Notes: generated by a model not told the origin, from the letters alone. A stretch of 15,480 bases of DNA from Burkholderiaceae bacterium (GCA_019428955.1 JAHYJF010000057.1:1-15480); one strand, 5' to 3'. Shown: positions 1 through 6,892, counted from the stretch's first letter. Translations and numbers: made by a program.

Positions 1-834
1 GACGATGGCGCCGACGGCAATGGCCGTTCGGAAGACCGGCTGGCAGGACTGATCAGGGAGCGCGACGCCAAGCACGCGACCGCGCCGCGGGGCACTCCCC
101 GCTCGCGCTCCAAGGTGGCGCCGGCGCGGCGCATGATGACCGTGGCGATCGACGCCGGTCACGGCGGCGAGGATCCCGGCGCAATCGGCCGCGGCGGCAC
201 ACGCGAGAAGGACGTGGTGCTGGCGATCGCCCGCGAACTGGGTGACCTGATCGGCAGAAACGCCGAGATGAGGCCCTACATGATCCGGGACGGCGACTAT
301 TTCGTGCCCCTGTCGACCCGGATACAAAAGGCGCGCCGGGTACAGGCCGACCTGTTCGTCTCGATCCACGCCGATGCGTTCGTCGAACGCGACGCCCGCG
401 GAGCTTCGGTCTACGTACTCTCGGAGCGCGGCGCCAGCAGCACCGCGGCGCGCCTGCTCGCCGGCAGCGAGAACCGCTCCGACCTGATCGGTGGCGTCGA
501 TCTCGGACGCCGCAACCGCGAGGTGGCGCAGGTGCTGCTTGACCTCTCGACCACCGACCAGATGCGCCAGAGCACCCGACTGGGCGGGATCGTGCTGGCC
601 GAGTTGCGGCGCGTGGGCAGGCTGCACAAACCGGAAGTCGAGCGGGCCGGCTTCGCCGTGCTGCGCGCCCCGGACATCCCGTCGATCCTGGTCGAGACCG
701 CGTTCATCAGCAATCCCAAGGAAGAGCAGCGGCTCGCCGACCCGCGCTACCAACGCACGGTGGCGCGGGCCATTTTCCAGGGGCTCGAGGCGTATCTGCG
801 CAAGCATCCCCTCCCGCCCCGCGAAACCACCTGA
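1..834 (+). CDS. amiC: N-acetylmuramoyl-L-alanine amidase AmiC, C-terminal catalytic part (5' end outside window)
   Basis: Zinc amidase that cleaves the bond between MurNAc and L-Ala in periplasmic peptidoglycan, mainly to separate daughter cells. The frame is open from base 1 with no stop, so the start, the export signal and the septum-targeting AMIN domain should lie upstream; the GTG at 115 is not the real start. The Amidase_3 signatures are in order: AIDAGHGG (Zn His codon at 160), TREKD (Zn Glu at 205), SIHADA (Zn His at 367) and ILVETAFISNP (catalytic Glu at 694). Between the second His and the catalytic Glu lies a long insert (LAGSENRSDLIGG, then a helical stretch) of the kind that occludes the active site in AmiA/B/C and requires an EnvC- or NlpD-type activator. 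That regulation is inferred from the family. The gene ends 22 bp before the converging dedA stop. AmiB cannot be excluded as the name. Confidence 0.93.
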   Translation, partial: DDGADGNGRSEDRLAGLIRERDAKHATAPRGTPRSRSKVAPARRMMTVAIDAGHGGEDPGAIGRGGTREKDVVLAIARELGDLIGRNAEMRPYMIRDGDYFVPLSTRIQKARRVQADLFVSIHADAFVERDARGASVYVLSERGASSTAARLLAGSENRSDLIGGVDLGRRNREVAQVLLDLSTTDQMRQSTRLGGIVLAELRRVGRLHKPEVERAGFAVLRAPDIPSILVETAFISNPKEEQRLADPRYQRTVARAIFQGLEAYLRKHPLPPRETT

Positions 835-856
835 TCGCCGGCCTCGGCCGACGCAC

Positions 857-1519
857 TCAAGCGCCGGTTGTGCGGCGCGCCCGGCGGGCCAGCCAGAGGT
901 GGCGCAGGGCCTCAAAGACCGCCGGCAAGCCCGGGATGATGATCATTCCCAGCGTTACCAGGAAGAAATTCGCCTTGACCCAGCTGGTGTTGCCGATCAA
1001 AAAACCCAACGTGCTCAGGGACGAGACCCAGAGCGCGCCGCCGACCACGTTGTAGAGGGCGAACCGGGGATAGCTCATCTGGGCAATGCCGGCCACGAAG
1101 GGTGCGAAAGTGCGCACGAAGGGCAGGAACCGCGCCACGATGATCGTGATCGCGCCGTAACGTTCGTAGAACTGGTGGGTGCGCTCGAACGCGGCGCGGT
1201 TGAAGAAGCGTGACTGTTCCCAGCCGAAGACCTTGGGGCCGAAGAAACGTCCCACCAAGTAGTTGACCGCGTCACCCAACACCGCCGCGACAATCAGCAA
1301 CACGATCAGCACCCACAGTTGCAGGCCACCGACGGCGGCGATTGTCCCGGCGACGAACAACAGCGAGTCGCCGGGCAGAAACGGCATTACCACCAGCCCG
1401 GTCTCGACAAAGATGATCGCGAACATCAGCGCGTAGACCCAGACGCCGTAGTCGCGGGTGACGGCGGCCAGATGACGGTCGAGATGCAGGAAGAGGTCGA
1501 TGAGCTGGCTTATGTCCAT
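857..1519 (-). CDS. dedA: DedA family inner-membrane protein
   Basis: Polytopic inner-membrane protein of 220 residues, the usual length of E. coli DedA. Members of this family are linked to lipid-carrier flipping, membrane-potential maintenance and envelope stress; the exact substrate of this copy is not shown by sequence. The start at 1519 (MDISQLIDLF) matches the N-terminus of E. coli DedA. It also places E39, D51 (in FLPGDS), R130 (ARFLPF) and R136 (VRTFAP) at the numbers reported as essential in the E. coli relatives YqjA/YghB. An in-frame ATG at 1558 adds 13 residues with no hydrophobic or conserved content and was rejected. Other family marks are GDAVNYLVGR at 82-91, FYERYG at 117-122 and a basic tail (RRARR). 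The gene lies on the opposite strand between amiC and mutL, converging on amiC and diverging from mutL. Confidence 0.93.
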   Translation of the reverse strand: MDISQLIDLFLHLDRHLAAVTRDYGVWVYALMFAIIFVETGLVVMPFLPGDSLLFVAGTIAAVGGLQLWVLIVLLIVAAVLGDAVNYLVGRFFGPKVFGWEQSRFFNRAAFERTHQFYERYGAITIIVARFLPFVRTFAPFVAGIAQMSYPRFALYNVVGGALWVSSLSTLGFLIGNTSWVKANFFLVTLGMIIIPGLPAVFEALRHLWLARRARRTTGA

Positions 1520-1529
1520 GGCGCAGTGG

Positions 1530-1535
1530 ATGATA
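1530..1535 (-). promoter_or_regulatory. Possible -10 box for dedA (TATCAT)
   Basis: On the minus strand the hexamer TATCAT matches the sigma70 -10 consensus at five of six positions. It ends 10 bases before the dedA ATG at 1519. Initiation about 7 bases downstream would leave only a few leader bases, which fits the lack of a Shine-Dalgarno sequence. No convincing -35 hexamer is visible, so this is a weak call. Confidence 0.3.
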
Positions 1536-1557
1536 CCCGGTGCGCACGCGAGGCCCA

Positions 1558-1563
1558 TATAAT
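1558..1563 (+). promoter_or_regulatory. Probable -10 box for mutL (perfect TATAAT)
   Basis: A perfect TATAAT lies in the 50-bp spacer between dedA and mutL, in an otherwise GC-rich region. Its last base is 6 bases before the A of the mutL ATG at 1570. A start site at the usual distance would fall on or next to that A, giving a leaderless or nearly leaderless transcript. No Shine-Dalgarno sequence precedes the ATG, which agrees. The -35 region (about 1535-1540, ACCCGG) is poor, so an activator or an extended element may be needed, or the box may be fortuitous. Confidence 0.5.
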
Positions 1564-1569
1564 CGACCG

Positions 1570-3396
1570 ATGCTCGAACCCAATAACCGCGGTGCCGTGG
1601 CGCCGGTGCGGTGGCGGCCGATTCGCGCCCTTCCCGACGGCCTGATCAGCCAGATCGCCGCCGGCGAGGTGGTGGAACGGCCCGCATCGGTAGTCAAGGA
1701 ACTGCTCGAGAATGCGCTCGACGCGGGCGCGACCAGGATCGAATTGCGCCTCGAGGAAGGCGGGGTCCGGCGCATCAGCGTGACCGACAACGGCGGCGGC
1801 ATTCCGGCCGATGAACTCGGGCTGGCACTGCTGCGCCATGCCACCAGCAAGATCGTCAGCCTCGCTGAGCTCGAGGAAGTGGCAACGCTGGGCTTTCGCG
1901 GCGAGGCCCTGGCCTCGATTGCGTCGGTGGCGCAGGTCACCATCACCAGCCGGGTGGCGGCGGCCGAACACGCCAGCCAGATCGAGGGCGACGACCCCGG
2001 AGCGTCGCCGGTGCCGGCCGCCGGCCCACCGGGAACGGTGATCGAAGTCCGCGACCTCTACGCGAACATTCCGGCGCGGCGCAAATTCCTCAAGAGCCCC
2101 GCGACCGAGAGCGGGCACTGCCTGGAGGCGCTGCGGCGCGTGGCGCTCGCCCACTGCGAGGTCTCGTTCACAGCCTACGTCGACGGCCGCAGAGTCGCCA
2201 GCTGGCCGGCCGTCACGTGGGCCGAACGCGCCCTCTCGGCGCTGGGAGACGAATTTGCCGACGCCCACCATGTGATCGACGCCGGCAGCACCACGCTGGG
2301 CTTGCGCGGACTGGTCGGGCTGCCGACGGCCAGCCGCAGCCGCGCCGACCGGCAGTTCTTCCACGTCAACGGACGGTTCGTCCGCGACCGAGTGCTGGCC
2401 CACGCGGTGCGCCAGGCCTATGCCGATGTGCTGCACGGCGACCGCCAGCCGGTCTACGCGCTCTCGCTCACACTCGAAGCACGGCTGGTCGATGTCAACG
2501 TCCACCCGGCCAAGACCGAAGTCCGGTTCCGCGACCAGCAGGCGGTGCATCGCCTGGTTCACTATGCGGTGCGCGACGCGCTGCGCCAGGCCGCGGGGGC
2601 CGATGCGGGGCCTGCGGCCGGGCCCGGCGGAGCCCTACGCCAGCGCGCGGCCTGGCCATCAGCGCCCCCCGGCGCCATGGCGGGAACATCCTGGGCCGGA
2701 ACGTTCGGCGGCGCCCAGAGCCTACTGGCTCTGGGCGAACCTCAGGCCATCTACCGCAGCGGCAGCGCCGGCGCGGCTTTCACCAGCCCGCCAAGCGAGC
2801 CTGAGGGCGACGCTCCGCCGCTCGGCTACGCCATCGGAGTGCTCAACGGCGCCTACATCCTGGCCCAGACCATCGCGGGCCTGATCGTCGTCGACCTGCA
2901 CGCCGCCCACGAGCGAATCGTCTACGAGCGTCTCAAGGCCCAGTACTCGGAGCGCGCGCTCGCGGTCCAGCCGCTGCTGATTCCGGTCACGCTGCGCGTC
3001 GATGCCGTGACTGTTGCCGGAGTCGAGGAGCAGGCGGGGACGTTGCTGGAACTCGGGCTCGAGTGCAGCGTGCTCTCGCCGAGCACGATCGCGGTGCGTT
3101 CGGTACCGGCCCTGCTCGGGGCCGCTGATCCGGCTGAGCTGGCGCGCGCAGTGCTCGCAGAACTGCTCGCGCACGGCACCACCAATACCATCGAGGAACT
3201 GCGCAACGAGTTGCTTGCGACGATGGCCTGCCACGGTTCGGTGCGGGCCAATCGCCGCCTCGAGATCCACGAGATGAACGCGCTGTTGCGACAGATGGAA
3301 CGCACGCCCGGAGCCGACCAGTGCAACCACGGCCGCCCGACCTGGCTCAGGGTGACGATGGGCGAACTGGACCAGTGGTTCCTGCGCGGGCAATGA
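1570..3396 (+). CDS. mutL: DNA mismatch repair protein MutL, with endonuclease-type C-terminal domain
   Basis: Couples mismatch recognition by MutS to strand removal. The protein has 608 residues. The N-terminal GHKL ATPase has VKELLENALDAGA (catalytic E44, Mg-binding N48), TDNGGGI, HATSKI and LGFRGEALASI; the transducer domain ends in DVNVHPAKTEVRF. A low-complexity Ala/Gly/Pro linker covers about residues 350-415. The C-terminal dimerization domain begins near LGYAIGVLNG. It carries DLHAAHERIVYE (D442, H444, E448, E453), which fits the endonuclease pattern D-x-H-A-x2-E-x4-E, plus ACHGSVRA (C554, H555) and CNHGRPTW (C585, H587). These metal-site motifs are absent from E. coli MutL, so this protein is predicted to nick DNA itself. 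The ATG at 1570 was chosen over the GTG at 1540 because the upstream residues are not conserved and a TATAAT box overlaps them. The stop overlaps the next gene (ATGA). Confidence 0.96.
   Translation: MLEPNNRGAVAPVRWRPIRALPDGLISQIAAGEVVERPASVVKELLENALDAGATRIELRLEEGGVRRISVTDNGGGIPADELGLALLRHATSKIVSLAELEEVATLGFRGEALASIASVAQVTITSRVAAAEHASQIEGDDPGASPVPAAGPPGTVIEVRDLYANIPARRKFLKSPATESGHCLEALRRVALAHCEVSFTAYVDGRRVASWPAVTWAERALSALGDEFADAHHVIDAGSTTLGLRGLVGLPTASRSRADRQFFHVNGRFVRDRVLAHAVRQAYADVLHGDRQPVYALSLTLEARLVDVNVHPAKTEVRFRDQQAVHRLVHYAVRDALRQAAGADAGPAAGPGGALRQRAAWPSAPPGAMAGTSWAGTFGGAQSLLALGEPQAIYRSGSAGAAFTSPPSEPEGDAPPLGYAIGVLNGAYILAQTIAGLIVVDLHAAHERIVYERLKAQYSERALAVQPLLIPVTLRVDAVTVAGVEEQAGTLLELGLECSVLSPSTIAVRSVPALLGAADPAELARAVLAELLAHGTTNTIEELRNELLATMACHGSVRANRRLEIHEMNALLRQMERTPGADQCNHGRPTWLRVTMGELDQWFLRGQ
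2712..2737 (+). repeat. Perfect 11-bp inverted repeat (hairpin) inside mutL
   Basis: CGCCCAGAGCC, loop TACT, GGCTCTGGGCG: eleven uninterrupted base pairs around a four-base loop. It falls in the part of mutL that encodes the variable interdomain linker (residues GAQSLLALGE). There is no U-tract after it, so it is not a classical terminator. It could form a stable mRNA stem or be a chance product of GC-rich sequence. Confidence 0.6.
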
Positions 3397-4676
3397 CCAC
3401 CCCAACCCCGCAGGCTGCACCCGCCGGCGGGTCTCGGGCGGCAACGCCGGAGATTGCGCCCTCGCTGCTGTTCCTGCTGGTGGCGTTCATCGGCATGCAG
3501 CCGTTCTCGACTGACATGTACCTGGCGACCCTGCCGGCGCTGACCGACGCCTTCTCGACGACCCCCGCGGCCGTCCAGATGACACTGACTGCGTTCATGA
3601 TCGGCTTCGCGGGTGCCCAGCTGATTGCGGGACCGCTCTCCGATCGCTTCGGTCGCCGCCCCACGGCATTGTGGGGACTGGTGCTCTACACCTCGGCGTC
3701 GCTGCTCGGTGCGCTGGCGCCAACGCTCGCGGTGCTGGTTCTAGCACGTCTGATCCAGGCGTTCGGGGTGTGTTGCACGGTCGTGTGTTCGCGCGCCATC
3801 GTGCGTGACCGCTACCAGGTTCCGGCCGGCGCGCAGGTGATGGCGCGGACAATGACCTGGATGTCGCTGGTACCGATCGTGGGGCCGATCTCGGGCGCGA
3901 TCCTGCTTGCGGCGCTCGGATGGCGTTCGAACTTCGTGGTGATGGTGATCGGCGGCGCGCTCGTGCTGGCCGCGACCTGGCGTTGGCTGCCCGAGACCAA
4001 CATGGCGCGTGATCGCCACGCCACCGACCTCGGTCCGCTCTTGAAGAACTACCTGCACATTGGCCGCAACGGCCAGTTCTGGGCGTTCACGTTGATGGCG
4101 ACGCTCAGTTACGGCGCCCTGTTCAGTTTTATCTCGGGCTCGTCATTCGTCATCATCCGCGTGCTCGGAATCCCGTCGCAGTACTTCGGCTTCACCTTTG
4201 CGTTCATCGTCTGCGGCTACCTGGTCGGCACCTGGATCACGCGCTGGATGCTGCCGATCATCGGACTCTACGGCACGCTCTACCGCGGCGCGGCGCTGAG
4301 CTGCGCCTCGGGCGCGGTCATGGCCGCGTTCGCGTTCGCCGGCATCCACACTCTGGCTACCCTGCTGCTGCCGATGGTGGGAGTCATGGTCGCCCACGCG
4401 ATCCTGCAATCCTGTGCCCAGGTCGGCGCGGTCGGGCCGTTCCCCCGCAATACCGGCGCCGCGGTGGCGCTGTTCGGCTTTGTCCTGAGCGTGGCGGCGG
4501 CGCTGGTCGGAACCTGGATCGGCGCCAGCCACGACGGCACGGTCGTGCCGCTGACGCTGACCATTGGCGCTATCACCTTGTGCGCCGCGCTGGTGGCCGC
4601 GACCCTGGTGCGGCGCACCGAGCGGCGTGACGACGAGGCCGCGGCGGCGCGCAGCAAAGCCGCCGGCGAGCGCTGA
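3393..4676 (+). CDS. Bcr/CflA family drug-resistance MFS transporter
   Basis: Proton-driven 12-helix efflux permease of the DHA1 branch in the inner membrane. Bcr/CflA members export bicyclomycin, chloramphenicol/florfenicol-type drugs, sulfonamides or dipeptides; the substrate here is unknown. The start at 3393 overlaps the mutL stop (ATGA), giving 427 residues with a short polar N-terminal tail before helix 1. Family marks are STDMYLATLPAL in helix 1 (D41), the MFS motif A GPLSDRFGRRP at 80-90, LARLIQAFG in helix 4 followed by SRAIVRD, and VPIVGPISGAIL in helix 5. The C-terminus is charged and Ala/Arg rich. Upstream in-frame codons from 3321 lie within the conserved MutL C-terminus and were rejected. 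Overlap with mutL and a 16-bp gap to miaA place it inside one transcript. Confidence 0.9.
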   Translation: MTTPTPQAAPAGGSRAATPEIAPSLLFLLVAFIGMQPFSTDMYLATLPALTDAFSTTPAAVQMTLTAFMIGFAGAQLIAGPLSDRFGRRPTALWGLVLYTSASLLGALAPTLAVLVLARLIQAFGVCCTVVCSRAIVRDRYQVPAGAQVMARTMTWMSLVPIVGPISGAILLAALGWRSNFVVMVIGGALVLAATWRWLPETNMARDRHATDLGPLLKNYLHIGRNGQFWAFTLMATLSYGALFSFISGSSFVIIRVLGIPSQYFGFTFAFIVCGYLVGTWITRWMLPIIGLYGTLYRGAALSCASGAVMAAFAFAGIHTLATLLLPMVGVMVAHAILQSCAQVGAVGPFPRNTGAAVALFGFVLSVAAALVGTWIGASHDGTVVPLTLTIGAITLCAALVAATLVRRTERRDDEAAAARSKAAGER

Positions 4677-4692
4677 ACCGGGGCCCAGGCCA

Positions 4693-5667
4693 GTGACCAC
4701 GCCGCGCGCCATCCTGCTGCTCGGTCCGACCGCCTCGGGTAAGAGCGTGGCGGCGATGGCGCTGGCGAGCTGCATGCCGGTCGAGATCATCTCGGTCGAC
4801 TCGGCACAGGTCTATCGCGGCATGGATATCGGCACCGCCAAACCGACACTTGATGAGCGCGTGCAGGTGCCACACCACCTGATCGATATCGTCGATCCCA
4901 CGGATGCGTATTCGGCCGGGCGCTTCGCGCAGGATGCGCGCCGGCTGATCGGGGAAATCAGCGCGCGCGCTCGGCTGCCATTGCTGGTCGGCGGCACGAT
5001 GCTCTACGCCCGGGCGCTTACCGCCGGGATCCACGAACTCCCCGTTGCCGACCAGGAGATTCGCGCCCGGCTCGAGTCCGAAGCCCAGGCGCTCGGATGG
5101 CCGGCGCTGCACGCCCGGCTGGCCGCCGTCGACCCGGTGACGGCGGCGCGCCTCGCGCCCAACGATGCCCAGCGCATCCAGCGCGCGCTCGAGGTCTTCG
5201 AAATCAGCGGGAGGACGCTGTCACAGTGGCATGCGAGCGAGACCAGGCGCCCGGCGCCGCCGGCGCTGTACTTGCGAATCGCACTTGAACCGTCGCGCCG
5301 GGCAGTGCTGCACGAGCGCATCGCCGAGCGGTTCGCGGCGATGATCGCGGCCGGATTGATCGACGAGGTACGCAGCCTGCGCACGCGCGGCGACCTGCAC
5401 CCGCAGCTGCCGGCAATGCGCTGCGTTGGCTACCGCCAGGTCTGGGCGTGGCTCGAAGCCGGCGCGCCTGGCGGCGCCCTGCGCGACGAGATGATCGAGC
5501 GCGGCGTGGCCGCGACCCGCCAACTGGCGAAGCGCCAGCTCACCTGGCTGCGCGCAATGCCCGAGCGCGCGGTGATCGACTGTCTCGCCCCCGACGCCAC
5601 CCAACAGGTGATCGAGCGGGTCGCCGACTTCCTCGACGGTGTCACGCAACCAGGGCCACGGTTATGA
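4693..5667 (+). CDS. miaA: tRNA dimethylallyltransferase MiaA
   Basis: Transfers the dimethylallyl group from DMAPP to N6 of A37 in tRNAs that read UNN codons; this i6A is later modified to ms2i6A. The protein has 324 residues, close to the normal length. Motifs in order are the P-loop GPTASGKS at 11-18, DSAQVYRGMDIGTAKP from D36, HHLIDIVDP, YSAGRF, GGTMLYARAL, NDAQRIQRALEV, GLIDEVRSL, MRCVGYRQVW and ATRQLAKRQLTWLR. The GTG at 4693 is chosen because it opens directly into the P-loop strand (TTPRAILLLGP); the longer frame from 4564 runs inside the transporter gene. Only a weak purine stretch precedes it, so translation may depend on the upstream gene 16 bp away. No hfq gene follows, unlike in enterobacteria. 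Confidence 0.95.
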   Translation: MTTPRAILLLGPTASGKSVAAMALASCMPVEIISVDSAQVYRGMDIGTAKPTLDERVQVPHHLIDIVDPTDAYSAGRFAQDARRLIGEISARARLPLLVGGTMLYARALTAGIHELPVADQEIRARLESEAQALGWPALHARLAAVDPVTAARLAPNDAQRIQRALEVFEISGRTLSQWHASETRRPAPPALYLRIALEPSRRAVLHERIAERFAAMIAAGLIDEVRSLRTRGDLHPQLPAMRCVGYRQVWAWLEAGAPGGALRDEMIERGVAATRQLAKRQLTWLRAMPERAVIDCLAPDATQQVIERVADFLDGVTQPGPRL

Positions 5668-5690
5668 TCAAGGATGATGCCGCCTCGCTT

Positions 5691-5695
5691 GGGAG
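5691..5695 (+). promoter_or_regulatory. Ribosome binding site of gnd (GGGAG)
   Basis: GGGAG lies 8 bases before the ATG at 5704. This decides the start against the in-frame ATG at 5674, which has no such site and adds ten non-conserved residues (MMPPRLGDQV). Confidence 0.7.
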
Positions 5696-5703
5696 ATCAG
5701 GTA

Positions 5704-6627
5704 ATGAGCACTGACCGAGTTTCCAGCCCGCTGGCCCTGATCGGGCTGGGCAAGATGGGCGCCAACATGGCACGCCGGCTGGCCCGCGGCGGCATTTCCG
5801 TCCACGGCTTCGACGCCAGTGCGCGGGCGCGCGCGGCCTTGGCCGGCGAGCCGGGAGTCGTCGTCCATGAATCGCTGGCGGCGGCGCTCGGGGCGCTGCC
5901 GGTCCCGCGCGTGGTCTGGATGATGCTCCCCTCGGGAGCGGCGAGCGAGCAGGTGCTGGGCGAAATCCAGGCGCTGCTCACGGCCGGCGACCTGATCGTC
6001 GACGGCGCCAACGCCAACTATCTCGACAGCCAGCGGCGCGGCGCCGAAATTGCGCAACACGGTATCGGATTCGTCGACTGCGGGGTGTCGGGCGGCGTCT
6101 GGGGCCTGGAGAACGGCTATTGCCTGATGCTCGGCGGCGAGCGCCCGGCGATCGAGCGCGTGATCGGCTACGCCCAGGTGCTCGCACCGGGGCGCGAGCG
6201 CGGCTGGCTGCACTGCGGGCCGAGCGGAGCGGGCCATTTCGTCAAGATGATCCACAACGGAATCGAATACGGGATGATGCAGGCGCTGGCCGAAGGTTTC
6301 GCGCTGCTTGCCGGGCGTCCGGAGCTGGACCTGGACCTGGGGCAAATCGCCGAGAACTGGCGCCACGCCAGCGTGGTGCGCTCGTGGCTGCTTGACCTCA
6401 CCACGCAAGCGCTGCAGGGCACCGAAGCGCTCGAGACAATAGCGCCGCGGGTTGCCGACTCCGGCGAGGGGCGCTGGAGCGTCGACGAGGCTATCCGCCA
6501 GGGAACACCGGCGCCGGTGCTGGTTGCCGCACTGATGAGCCGGTTCGATTCGCAGGGCAAGGCCGACACCGCCAATCGTCTGCTGGCCCTGATGCGCAAA
6601 GGCTTTGGCGGGCACGAACCGGGCTGA
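5704..6627 (+). CDS. gnd: 6-phosphogluconate dehydrogenase, short (GndA/YqeC-type, decarboxylating)
   Basis: Oxidatively decarboxylates 6-phosphogluconate to ribulose 5-phosphate in the cytoplasm (oxidative pentose phosphate pathway). It has 307 residues, the length of the short form, not the 470-residue NADP enzyme. The Rossmann motif GLGKMG is at 14-19. The second strand ends in HGFDAS with an acidic residue (D37), which favours NAD over NADP; the coenzyme is therefore an inference. Substrate-site motifs are VDGANANYLDS, the signature CGVSGGVWGLENGYCLMLGG and HFVKMIHNGIEYGMMQ (K181, N185, E188). VSGGVWGLENGY strongly separates it from related beta-hydroxyacid dehydrogenases. It lies 36 bp after miaA and ends at a convergent hairpin junction. 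No zwf or pgl gene is in view. Confidence 0.92.
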   Translation: MSTDRVSSPLALIGLGKMGANMARRLARGGISVHGFDASARARAALAGEPGVVVHESLAAALGALPVPRVVWMMLPSGAASEQVLGEIQALLTAGDLIVDGANANYLDSQRRGAEIAQHGIGFVDCGVSGGVWGLENGYCLMLGGERPAIERVIGYAQVLAPGRERGWLHCGPSGAGHFVKMIHNGIEYGMMQALAEGFALLAGRPELDLDLGQIAENWRHASVVRSWLLDLTTQALQGTEALETIAPRVADSGEGRWSVDEAIRQGTPAPVLVAALMSRFDSQGKADTANRLLALMRKGFGGHEPG

Positions 6628-6636
6628 GCCGCCGCC

Positions 6637-6669
6637 CTGGCCGCGGGCTTGCGGCCAGCCGGCGCCGGC
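6637..6669. terminator. Hairpin plus palindrome at the gnd/dodecin convergent junction
   Basis: An 8-bp perfect stem (CTGGCCGC, loop GGGCTT, GCGGCCAG) at 6637-6658 is followed at once by the 12-bp palindrome GCCGGCGCCGGC at 6658-6669. Both lie in the 50 bp between two converging stop codons, the usual place for a shared terminator. Neither strand has a T-tract, so it is not a textbook intrinsic terminator. It may mark a Rho-dependent end or protect mRNA 3' ends. Confidence 0.45.
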
Positions 6670-6677
6670 CGCGACCG

Positions 6678-6884
6678 CTAGTCGAGTGTGAACCCGACCT
6701 TGAGCGTCACTTGCCAGTGGCCTACCGCACCGCCGACAATTTCGCCCCTGATCTGGCCGACCTCGAACCAGCGCAAGTTGTGCACTGTCTCGCTGGCCTT
6801 GGCGATGGCGTTTCTGATCGCCTTGTCGCTGGACTCGGGCGAAGAGCCGGTGAGCTCGATATATTTGTAAACGTGGTTGGCCAT
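6678..6884 (-). CDS. Dodecin, flavin-storage protein
   Basis: Small cytoplasmic protein that assembles into a hollow dodecamer and binds pairs of flavins (FMN, riboflavin or lumichrome) between tryptophans, buffering free flavin. The 68 residues are normal length, and the family pattern runs through the whole chain: HVYKYIELTGSS at the start, AIAKASETVHNLRWFEV in the helix and strand 2, RGEI, and HWQVTLKVGFTLD at the end. W39 and Q58 correspond to the flavin-stacking Trp and flavin-binding Gln of known dodecins. It has its own Shine-Dalgarno site. It lies 79 bp after the tamB stop on the same strand and converges with gnd. It may be read from the tamB transcript or from its own promoter; I see no convincing promoter in the gap. 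Confidence 0.95.
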   Translation of the reverse strand: MANHVYKYIELTGSSPESSDKAIRNAIAKASETVHNLRWFEVGQIRGEIVGGAVGHWQVTLKVGFTLD

Positions 6885-6892
6885 CTTATGGG

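Noticed and set aside
839..850. CGGCC-TC-GGCCG inverted repeat in the amiC/dedA convergent gap as a terminator
   Set aside because: The two-base loop is too tight for a stable stem and there is no T-tract on either strand.
861..878. GCGCCG-GTTGTG-CGGCGC hairpin at the dedA 3' end
   Set aside because: Only six base pairs inside GC-rich coding sequence, with no T-tract; likely by chance.
491..1213. 240-codon plus-strand frame across the end of amiC and dedA
   Set aside because: It spans two real genes in other frames, its first half is Arg/Ser/Pro-rich shadow sequence, and no ribosome site is present.
1510..2562. 350-codon open frame antisense to mutL
   Set aside because: It lies opposite strongly conserved MutL ATPase motifs, and its translation is Arg/Gly/His-rich with no recognisable fold. 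Long antisense frames are expected in high-GC genes.
2722..3444. 240-codon minus-strand frame across the mutL/bcr junction
   Set aside because: It is opposite the conserved MutL C-terminal domain, with no start context and no family resemblance.
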